Below, one piece after another: positions 1 to 6,465 of a stretch of 64,000 nt of DNA (its first letter is position 1; each line of letters begins with the position of its first letter). Source of the DNA: Streptomyces sp. NA02950 (GTDB taxonomy: Bacteria > Actinomycetota > Actinomycetes > Streptomycetales > Streptomycetaceae); NCBI RefSeq assembly GCF_013364155.1, contig NZ_CP054916.1, positions 2,972,501 to 3,036,500 on the forward strand. Reading direction: 5' to 3'. Position numbers and translations under genes: made by a program. The notes below the pieces were generated by a model. The model saw only the letters and a program-made list of their open reading frames with translations. It did no database searches and was not told where the DNA came from.

Positions 1-118
1 CGCCGTTGAGGGGAACTGGGACACGTTTTCACCGCCGCCCCATGGAGGAAGCACGGGCCCGACACGTCCCCCCAAGGACGTGGCGGGCCCGCTGGGACCA
101 CCGCTCAGATCAGTGCTG

Positions 119-424
119 TCAGCAGCTGATCAGCCGGTCGAAGTGCGAGAAGTTGAAGGCGAGACGGCTGGTGGCGGTCCCGCCCGGCTTCAGGACGTAG
201 CACGTCTCGTCCACCCGGTCTTTGTACACGACCTTCACCCGCTGCTGCGAGGAGCAGTTGTTGGTGAGATTCACCCAGACCGTGCCCATGTACTGCTCAT
301 CGGCGACCACACAGCTGGGCACGGCGGCGGACGCCGACGGGGTCGCGGCCGTGGCCACCCCGGCGGAGGCCGCGAGAGCCGTTCCGGCGAGAGCCACAGC
401 GGCCACATTCAAAACCTTGCGCAT
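119..424 (-). CDS. Secreted tendamistat-like (alpha-amylase inhibitor fold) small protein
   Basis: A 101-residue precursor with a Sec signal peptide (MRKVLNV, a long Ala/Val core, then an Ala-rich cleavage region near residue 35). The mature part has exactly four cysteines. Its centre, C-x17-C with VKVVY in the middle followed by CYVLKPG, has the same 17-residue spacing as tendamistat (VKVVYEDD...CYAVAPG). This supports the small all-beta amylase-inhibitor fold. The first loop between cysteines is longer (18 residues against 15) and the Trp-Arg-Tyr triplet that tendamistat inserts into alpha-amylase is absent. Inhibitor activity is therefore uncertain and it may be a divergent family member. 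The ATG at 424 was chosen because it starts the signal peptide; the longer in-frame reading to 499 adds no plausible sequence. Confidence 0.75.
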   Translation of the reverse strand: MRKVLNVAAVALAGTALAASAGVATAATPSASAAVPSCVVADEQYMGTVWVNLTNNCSSQQRVKVVYKDRVDETCYVLKPGGTATSRLAFNFSHFDRLISC

Positions 425-756
425 AGCCTTTACTCCGCTCACGTCATAGGGAACAAGAAAGCACCCGTCGACCCCCAATTGGCCTCCGGGCACGTTCATT
501 CAACACATGCCGATGGGCGTCCACGAGTGCACATAAAGAACTCTGATAACTCACGTGACGTGAGGCGAGCCGGGGAGCGGAGAACCGCCGACCTGCCTCC
601 TATCATGCCGCCGCAGCGCGTTGTTGCTCTTCCCGGCAAACTCATTCGTTCGCGCAAGCGAGATACGCACTCCCGCATCCCGTTGCATAGGGTCCTGGAG
701 CGGGCATGACAAGAACAGCACCCTCTCCCCACACCCTCCCCCATGAGGCAGGCACC

Positions 757-1386
757 ATGCTGCACGGCATCGACGTGAGTTCGCACCAGTCCAGCTTCGA
801 CCCGGACGGGCTGGCCTTCGTCTTCATCAAGGCCACCGAAGGACGGTCGTACATCAACCCCAAGCAGTCGTCCCAGGCGGCCCGCGCCCGCTCGGCGGGG
901 TGCGTCGTCGGCTTCTACCACTTCCTGTGGCCCGGGAACATCGCGGCGCAGGCGCGCTACTTCGTCGAGAAGTGCGCGTCCAAGCAGCACGATCTGCTCG
1001 CCGTGGACTGGGAGACCACCGGTTCGGGCACCCGTGCCAGCAACGCCGAGAAGGACCGGTTCATCCGGGAGGTCAAGAAGCTGCGCCCCACCCACCGGGT
1101 CATGCTGTACTGCAACCGCACGTTCTGGCTCACCCACGACACCACGTCCTACGCCGGGGACGGGCTGTGGATCGCGGACTATGTGACGGCCGGCAAGCCC
1201 CGCATCAAGGCGAAGTGGCGGATCCACCAGTACACCGACCACCCGCTCGACAAGGACGTGGCGGACTTCTCCAGCAAGACCGCGCTGAGGACGTGGGCCA
1301 CGGTCAGCCGGGTGGCGCATGCGCTCGAGGACCTGGGCGGTGATGACGAGGAGGACCGGCCGCTGCGCGAGGACAGCGAGGTGTAG
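757..1386 (+). CDS. GH25 family lysozyme-like muramidase
   Basis: A 209-residue glycoside hydrolase family 25 protein that would cleave the beta-1,4 bond of peptidoglycan. The family start MLHGIDVSSHQ is present, with Asp6, followed by FIKATEG and the catalytic pair in AVDWE (Asp84, Glu86). LYCN and LWIADY are the usual later strands of the barrel. No signal peptide is visible, which is unusual for a cell-wall lytic enzyme; the C-terminal tail is short and acidic. Start: ATG 757 has a GAGGCAG ribosome site. An in-frame ATG at 706 also has GGAG upstream and would add 17 residues that do not look like an export signal, so the start is not settled. Confidence 0.85.
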   Translation: MLHGIDVSSHQSSFDPDGLAFVFIKATEGRSYINPKQSSQAARARSAGCVVGFYHFLWPGNIAAQARYFVEKCASKQHDLLAVDWETTGSGTRASNAEKDRFIREVKKLRPTHRVMLYCNRTFWLTHDTTSYAGDGLWIADYVTAGKPRIKAKWRIHQYTDHPLDKDVADFSSKTALRTWATVSRVAHALEDLGGDDEEDRPLREDSEV

Positions 1387-1435
1387 GACCGCCCGGCACC
1401 GGCCGCTGTCAGTGGGCGCGCCTACGCTGCCCGGT

Positions 1436-1744
1436 ATGAGTTACGCAGATCTGCGCGAACTCCGCAGTGCGCTGACCACCGCCTCGGACATCGCGTTCGC
1501 GCTCGATGCCGCGCCCTCCGGGCGGGAGACCGAGCTGCTCACCGACGCCCTGCGCCGGGCGCTGGCCGCGGCCGGGGCGCTCACGGCCGAGCACGGTACC
1601 ACCGGCTGCGCGGAGCATCCGCGCGGGGCCGTCGATCCGCTGTACGGGGATCCGGACGATCCGCTGCCGCCCGGCTACGGCCGCTGTCTGCTGTGCAACG
1701 ACCACAGACGGCGGGCGAGCGCACAGCGGCGCGGGTGGCGCTGA
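1436..1744 (+). CDS. Small conserved actinomycete-type protein, unknown function
   Basis: A 102-residue protein beginning MSYADLRELR. The first half is an Ala/Leu-rich, probably helical segment. The second half has an acidic Pro/Gly stretch and a C-terminal CLLCND element preceded by a Cys-Ala-Glu-His, so a small metal site is possible. I do not recognise the family. ATG 1436 lies 50 nt after the GH25 stop on the same strand; the longer open frame upstream (to 1319) overlaps the GH25 gene and is Arg-rich shadow sequence. Codon use is typical of the window, which supports a real gene. Confidence 0.6.
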   Translation: MSYADLRELRSALTTASDIAFALDAAPSGRETELLTDALRRALAAAGALTAEHGTTGCAEHPRGAVDPLYGDPDDPLPPGYGRCLLCNDHRRRASAQRRGWR

Positions 1745-1773
1745 CACGCCCGCCGCGCCGCCGTGCGGCCCGG

Positions 1774-1992
1774 TCACTTGTCCTTGCTCTGGGCTGCCCA
1801 GAACTCGTCGAAGGTGAGCAGTCCGTCACCGTTGCCGTCATGAGCGTTGATGACGGCCTGGGCGACGGGCTCGGTGACATAGGGGTCACCCAGCTGCGCC
1901 ATCACGCTCGTGTACTCGGCCGCGGTGATCTGACCGTCGCCGTTGAGGTCGAACCGCTCGAACGCCTTGCGCGCCGCCTCGATGTCCGCCAC
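1774..1992 (-). CDS. EF-hand calcium-binding protein
   Basis: A 72-residue calmodulin-like protein with two EF-hand loops: DLNGDGQITAAE in the first half and DGNGDGLLTFDE in the second. Both keep Asp at positions 1 and 5, Asn at 3, Gly at 6 and Glu at 12, so both should bind calcium. There is no signal peptide, so it is probably a cytosolic calcium sensor or buffer of the small Streptomyces EF-hand type. GTG 1992 is the chosen start because AAAGGGGCGG lies just upstream on the minus strand; the open frame further upstream is unlikely to be coding. The gene converges with the gene ending at 1744. Confidence 0.85.
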   Translation of the reverse strand: MADIEAARKAFERFDLNGDGQITAAEYTSVMAQLGDPYVTEPVAQAVINAHDGNGDGLLTFDEFWAAQSKDK

Positions 1993-2107
1993 CTGTTCCG
2001 CCCCTTTCGTGGGTCTGTCTGACCCGCACAGATTAGCGGTCCGCGGTCGGCGCCCCGGCGGCCGTGGGGCACGGCCGCCGGGCACGGCCCCCGTTCACGG
2101 ACGTCGG

Positions 2108-2740
2108 TCAGACCCCGTTGACGAGGTCGATGTAGCGGTCCCAGTCCCACAGCGGACCGGGGTCGGTGTGGTCGGCACCGGGGACCTCGCTGTGGCCGAT
2201 GATGTGCGCGCGGTCCTTGGGGATGGCGAAGCGGTCGCAGACGGCGGCGGTGAGGGCCGCGGAGGAGGCGTACAACTCGTCGGTGAACCATTCGGGTTGG
2301 TCCACCCAGCCCTCGTGCTCGATGCCGATGCTGCGGTTGTTGTAGTCCGTGTTGCCCGCGTGCCAGGCGACGTCCTTCTCGCGCACGAACTGGCCGATGT
2401 AGCCGTCGGCCGAGGCGACCATGTAGTGCGCGGAGACCTGTTTGGCCGGGTCCTGGAAGATCTTCATCGCGTCCTGGAACGTCTCCTGTGTCACATGGAT
2501 GACCACGAACTCGATCGGATACGAGGTCGGGCGGTCCGAGACGCGGTAGTTGGAGCTGCTGGCCGGGATCCAGTGGGTGGGGGGATAGTCGGCGGCGGCG
2601 CGACGGCGGCGCTTGCCGGTGGAGTTGGTGTCGGTGGCGTGGGCGGCGCCGGTGGCGGCGGCGCCGAGGGACGCGGTCGCGATTAACGCGCCCGAGCGGA
2701 GCAGAGTGCGGCGGTTGGGGGTGCGGCCGTGCGCTTCCAT
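2108..2740 (-). CDS. Tat-exported N-acetylmuramoyl-L-alanine amidase (amidase_2)
   Basis: A 210-residue zinc amidase expected to cut the bond between muramic acid and the stem peptide outside the cell. The N-terminus has a twin-arginine signal (NRRTLLRSGA followed by an Ala-rich hydrophobic stretch and AHA). The domain shows VIHVTQ, YMVASADGYIGQFVREKDVAWHAG, SIGIEHEG and IIGHSEVPG..H, giving the usual His ligands of amidase_2. Length fits a single catalytic domain without a wall-binding module. Codon 19 (2684-2686), inside the signal peptide, is TTA, so translation should depend on the bldA tRNA. That ties the enzyme to development or stationary phase. Confidence 0.9.
   Translation of the reverse strand: MEAHGRTPNRRTLLRSGALIATASLGAAATGAAHATDTNSTGKRRRRAAADYPPTHWIPASSSNYRVSDRPTSYPIEFVVIHVTQETFQDAMKIFQDPAKQVSAHYMVASADGYIGQFVREKDVAWHAGNTDYNNRSIGIEHEGWVDQPEWFTDELYASSAALTAAVCDRFAIPKDRAHIIGHSEVPGADHTDPGPLWDWDRYIDLVNGV
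2684..2686 (-). promoter_or_regulatory. TTA (bldA) codon in amidase gene
   Basis: Codon 19 of the amidase reads TTA on the minus strand. In Streptomyces the only tRNA reading UUA efficiently is the bldA product, so this codon is a plausible developmental translation switch. Confidence 0.75.
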
Positions 2741-3272
2741 GGGGGGCTCCCGAATGCGTAGCCGGGACAGGGGGGTGATATGCGCATGGGGGTGTCACAG
2801 GAGGGGAGTGACGCGCGTAGCGCGGTTCCATGGTGGGGGCTCGGCAGGGCCATGCCAAGGACCGGAGGGCAAAGAAAGTCCGCGCGTCACGGTCTGGACC
2901 AGTGGAAATTCATCGGCCAGAAGTGGACAACGAAGGAAAAGGGCCACTCTACCTGGCATTAACAAGGCAAGTGTTACAGCTCACCTTGGATTGGCTTGGA
3001 AGTGCTCTACCGTCTCTGCGATAGTCGGGGCCGCGACCCCCATTGACCCGGGCCAGGTCGTTCACCCGGATGCCGCGGACACACCCCTTTCCCCGCGGAC
3101 CGGGGCCGGAGAGGCCCCCTGCTTCGTCCCCACAGGACGACCCGGGGGCCTCTTCCGCGTCCACGATCCGGACACCTGAAGGGTCGACATTCGGCCACCC
3201 TCAAGGCCATCCTCAGGGCCGCCACCCTCAGGGCCGCCCCCGGCCAGGACCGCCATCGGTCAGCCCCACCCG
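2741..3272. other. 532-bp non-coding stretch
   Basis: No convincing gene. The half nearest 2741 is less GC-rich than its surroundings and should hold the promoter of the amidase. At 3110-3153 there is a perfect 10-bp inverted repeat. Near 3195-3240 the segment CCTCAGGGCCGCC occurs in near-tandem copies. Short open frames here lack ribosome sites and family features. Confidence 0.5.
3110..3153. terminator. Perfect 10-bp inverted repeat, possible terminator
   Basis: Arms 3110-3119 (AGAGGCCCCC) and 3144-3153 (GGGGGCCTCT) pair perfectly around a 24-nt loop. It lies beyond the stop of the minus-strand ATPase gene (3273), so it may end that transcript. There is no T-run, and the long loop makes the call tentative. 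Confidence 0.4.
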
Positions 3273-3872
3273 TCAGCCGGCGTCGTTCACCCGCATCTCG
3301 AACCAGGTCGACTTGCCGCACGGCAGCAGATCCACCCCCCACCGCTGGGAGAGCTGGTCCACCAGCATCAGCCCGCGCCCGCTGGTGTCGAGATCGCCCA
3401 CCGGCAGCAGACACGGCAGCCCGCGCGAGGGATCGCGGACCTCGACCCGGATCCAGCCGCGCCGCTTCAGCATCCGCAGACCGAAGGTACGGGCACCGGT
3501 GTGCCGGACCGCGTTCCCCACGAGTTCGGAGACGAGCAGCACGGTGTACTCGGCGATCTGGGACGCCAGACCCCACTCGCGCACCACCACGTACGCGGCC
3601 AACCGGCGGGCGGCGCCCGCGGATTCCGGGAGGGAGGGCAGCCGCACCTCCTCGGCCGTAGGGTCACCGAACAGCTCGAGCGCTTCGAGAGCCCGATCCT
3701 CGTCGACGGACGGCATCCGCCGGACCGCAGCCGTCCCCGTGCGCTGCCGCGGCTGCTCCATTCCCTCCAAGCCCGCCATGCCCCCCATCATGGCCGCCCA
3801 CAAGGGCGTCCGGGGCGGAACCATGGGATTCCGAACACCGGAGCCCGAGGCTCCACAAACCGGATCCGACAT
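3273..3872 (-). CDS. RsbW-like anti-sigma-factor type ATP-binding protein (HATPase_c_2)
   Basis: About 199 residues with a GHKL ATP-binding domain in the C-terminal two thirds. The N box reads SELVGNAVRHTG, and the G1 region appears as VRDPSRGLPCLL...DTSGRGLMLVDQLSQRWGV. The last strand, KSTWFEMRV, is typical of the many Streptomyces orphan anti-sigma-like ATPases. Such proteins bind or phosphorylate anti-sigma antagonists; no partner is adjacent. The true start is uncertain because none of the several N-terminal Met codons (3872, 3824, 3791 and others) has a clear ribosome site at proper spacing, and the first ~60 residues are not family sequence. Confidence 0.8.
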   Translation of the reverse strand: MSDPVCGASGSGVRNPMVPPRTPLWAAMMGGMAGLEGMEQPRQRTGTAAVRRMPSVDEDRALEALELFGDPTAEEVRLPSLPESAGAARRLAAYVVVREWGLASQIAEYTVLLVSELVGNAVRHTGARTFGLRMLKRRGWIRVEVRDPSRGLPCLLPVGDLDTSGRGLMLVDQLSQRWGVDLLPCGKSTWFEMRVNDAG

Positions 3873-4057
3873 ATGCCAATGGCAGCCAGAGGGGCATAAC
3901 GCCCTGTCTGACCAGCGATATCACCGCGCATCCGCGTGATCACCCAGCGTACCGGAACCAGCCATCCGGCCGTCGATCGATGGCGAAGAAAATTCGCTCG
4001 CACGGGGCATGCGCGCCCAGGGCATCGCCCGGTCCGGTGAGCGGAACTGCTCGGTCC

Positions 4058-4825
4058 TTAGGAGAACTTGGCCTTTCCGGGACCGTCCTCGGCAAAGCTG
4101 CGCATGCCGATCTCCCGGTCCTCGGTGGCGAACAGCCCGGCGAACCAGCCGCGTTCGATGGTGAGCCCGGTGTCGAGGTCCGTCTCCAGGCCACGGTCCA
4201 CCGACTCCTTGGCCGCGCGCAGCGCGATGGCCGGCCCTTGGGCCAGCTTCGCCGCCCAGGCGTGCGCCTGCTCGTAGACCTCCTCGGCCGGGACGACCCG
4301 ATCCACCAGACCGATGGCCAGCGCCTCGTCGGCCTTGACCTGACGGCCGGTGAAGATGAGGTCCTTCGCCTTGGACGGGCCCACCAGCCGGGACAGGCGC
4401 TGGGTGCCGCCGGCGCCCGGGATCAGTCCCAGCAGGATCTCGGGCTGGCCCAGCTTGGCGTTCTCCGCGGCGATCCGGAAGTCGGCACACAGCGCCAGCT
4501 CGCAGCCGCCGCCGAGGGCGTAGCCGGTCACGGCGGCGACCACGGGCTTGGGGATCCGGGCGATGGCGGTGAAGGACTCCTGGAGGTCGCCGGAGCGGGC
4601 CACCATCGCGGCGTGGTCCATCTCCCGCATCTCCTTGATGTCCGCGCCCGCCGCGAACACCTTCTCCCCGCCCCAGATGACCACGGAGCGGACGTCGTCG
4701 CGGCGGGTCACCTCGGCGGCGAGCTCCCGCAGCCGGTCCTGGGTGGCGATGTCCAGCGCGTTCATCGGGGGGCGGTCCAGGCGGAAGGTGGCAACGCCGT
4801 CGGCAACCTCGAGGTTCACAGTCAT
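4058..4825 (-). CDS. Enoyl-CoA hydratase/isomerase (crotonase family)
   Basis: A 255-residue crotonase. The oxyanion-hole segments AAGADIKEM and GYALGGGCELALCAD are present, with the first catalytic Glu in GCELA and the second in GQPEILLGLIPGAGGTQRL. Both acidic residues needed for hydration of trans-2-enoyl-CoA are therefore kept, which favours a true hydratase of fatty-acid beta-oxidation over a non-hydratase relative. Length is normal for the family. ATG 4825 starts MTVNLEVADGVATFRLDRPP, the usual beginning. It stands alone between the ATPase and the L,D-transpeptidase genes, so the substrate cannot be inferred from neighbours. Confidence 0.92.
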   Translation of the reverse strand: MTVNLEVADGVATFRLDRPPMNALDIATQDRLRELAAEVTRRDDVRSVVIWGGEKVFAAGADIKEMREMDHAAMVARSGDLQESFTAIARIPKPVVAAVTGYALGGGCELALCADFRIAAENAKLGQPEILLGLIPGAGGTQRLSRLVGPSKAKDLIFTGRQVKADEALAIGLVDRVVPAEEVYEQAHAWAAKLAQGPAIALRAAKESVDRGLETDLDTGLTIERGWFAGLFATEDREIGMRSFAEDGPGKAKFS

Positions 4826-4892
4826 GGGCGCAGGTTAGCGCCGGCTAACGCGAACCGGCGAGGCCGGGGCCGGGCGGAGCGGAGGGGCCGGA

Positions 4893-6119
4893 CTACTTCT
4901 TCCACTTCTCCCAGGACATGTTCCAGCCGTTGAGGCCGTTGTCCGGCTGGACGGTGGTGTCGTGGGAGTTCTTCACGACGACCACGTCACCGAGGAGCGA
5001 CTCACGGAAGAACCAGGCCGCGGGGGTCGAGCGGTCACCGCCGCCGCGCTGGTCGAAGAGGCCGACACAGCCGTGGCTGACATTGGCGGAACCGAAGGTC
5101 GGGCGGCCCGCCCAGTAGTTGCCGTGGATGAAGGTGCCGGAGGTCGACAGCCGCATGGCGTGCGGAACGTCCTTGATGTCGTACTCCCCGTCGTAGCCGA
5201 CGGTGGCGCCGTCCATCCGGGTCACCTTGAGCTTCTCGCTGATCACCATCTTGCCGTTGTAGGTCTCGTTGCCCGGACCGCCGGAGGTGATCGGGATGGT
5301 CTTGATGGTCTTGCCGTCCCGCTTGACCTTCATCTTCTTGGACTTGGCGTCGACGACCGAGACCTGGCTGCGGCCGATGGTGAACGTCACCGTCTTCTTC
5401 TGCTCGCCGTAGACCCCGGGACGGCCCTCGACCCCGTCGAGGTTCAGCCGCAGCGTCACCTTGGTGCCGGGCTTCCAGTACTTCTCGGGACGGAAGTCCA
5501 GCCGGTCGTTGCCGAACCAGTGGCCCTCGACCGGCACCGACGGGGAGGCGCTGACCTCGACGCCCTTCTCGACCGCGGCCGGGTCGGTGATACCGCGGTT
5601 GAAGCGGAGCGAGACCGGCATCCCGACGCCGACCTTCGAACCGTCCTCCGGGGTGTAGATCCCGACGAAGGTCTCCTTGGGGCGCAGCGTGGTGAACTTC
5701 GCGTGACGGGTGGCCGCACGGCCGTCGGAGTCCTTGGCGACCGCGTCCACCGTGTAGCGGGTGTCCGCGCCGAGATGGGCCTCGGGCCGCCAGCTCTTCC
5801 CGTCCTTGGTGATCTCGCCCTTGACCCGCTTGCCGTCGGTGTCCTTGACGGTGACGGAGGTGAGCGTGCCCCGGGCCGCGGTGACCTTGAGCTCGCCATG
5901 GGTGTCGACGTCCTTCGCGCCGTCCTTGGGCGCGATCGTCACCTGGGCCCGCGACGGCTTGCTGCCGCCGCCCTTGCCGTCCTTGTCCTTGTCCCCGTCA
6001 CCGGAGCCGCCGCCTCCGCCGCAGGCGGTCACCAAAACCAGCAACGCACCGAGCACCAGCGCGAGCAGGCCACCGCGGCCCCGCGCCGTCCCCGCCCCCG
6101 ATATCGGCCGCACCGTCAC
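4893..6119 (-). CDS. L,D-transpeptidase lipoprotein (Ig-like repeats plus YkuD domain)
   Basis: A 408-residue cell-wall enzyme forming 3-3 peptidoglycan cross-links. The N-terminus is a lipoprotein signal ending LVTAC-G, followed by an acidic/Gly/Lys linker and two Ig-like domains (roughly 55-155 and 155-255). The C-terminal YkuD catalytic domain shows FIHGNYWAG and SANVSHGCVGL, with the nucleophile at Cys351. This is the LdtMt2-like actinobacterial architecture. Start: GTG 6119 has GGAGGGAG a few bases upstream and gives VTVRPISG directly before the hydrophobic core; an ATG at 6170 lacks a ribosome site. The gene is divergent from glgX with 346 bp between starts. Confidence 0.92.
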   Translation of the reverse strand: MTVRPISGAGTARGRGGLLALVLGALLVLVTACGGGGGSGDGDKDKDGKGGGSKPSRAQVTIAPKDGAKDVDTHGELKVTAARGTLTSVTVKDTDGKRVKGEITKDGKSWRPEAHLGADTRYTVDAVAKDSDGRAATRHAKFTTLRPKETFVGIYTPEDGSKVGVGMPVSLRFNRGITDPAAVEKGVEVSASPSVPVEGHWFGNDRLDFRPEKYWKPGTKVTLRLNLDGVEGRPGVYGEQKKTVTFTIGRSQVSVVDAKSKKMKVKRDGKTIKTIPITSGGPGNETYNGKMVISEKLKVTRMDGATVGYDGEYDIKDVPHAMRLSTSGTFIHGNYWAGRPTFGSANVSHGCVGLFDQRGGGDRSTPAAWFFRESLLGDVVVVKNSHDTTVQPDNGLNGWNMSWEKWKK

Positions 6120-6465
6120 AACAGCTCTCCCTCCCCCTGGCCGCGCTCCCGGCGGCGGCCCCGAACTCATCCGCGCAGGCGCGCATGGCGACAGGTAACC
6201 ACACGGCAGTGACAGTGAACTCCCCGCGATGGTTACGGTTCAGTCCCAGGTGGGAGCGGTCACCGGCGAGGGGCCGGTCCGGGCCCGCCCTCGTTGCGCA
6301 CCGGACACGTGAGCACCGCCGGTATTGCGGGCAGAACAGCTCCGAGGGCGGGGGCACTTCCGCGCGGCACGGGACGCCGCCGGGGCCGCCGGCCCGTCAT
6401 GAGGCGCTGCCCGCCGTGCCCCGGCCGGGGCGGGGCGGGCGAGCCGCGAGCCGCCGGAGGCCGAT
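6120..6465. other. Divergent intergenic region between L,D-transpeptidase and glgX
   Basis: No gene. It should contain both promoters. A 7-bp inverted pair, GTAACCA (6195-6201) and TGGTTAC (6230-6236), is separated by 28 nt and could be two operator half-sites. The glgX ribosome site GGAGG is at 6456-6460. Confidence 0.45.

Noticed and set aside
2780..3024. Small open frames in the gap after the amidase gene
   Set aside because: No ribosome sites at proper spacing and no recognisable sequence.
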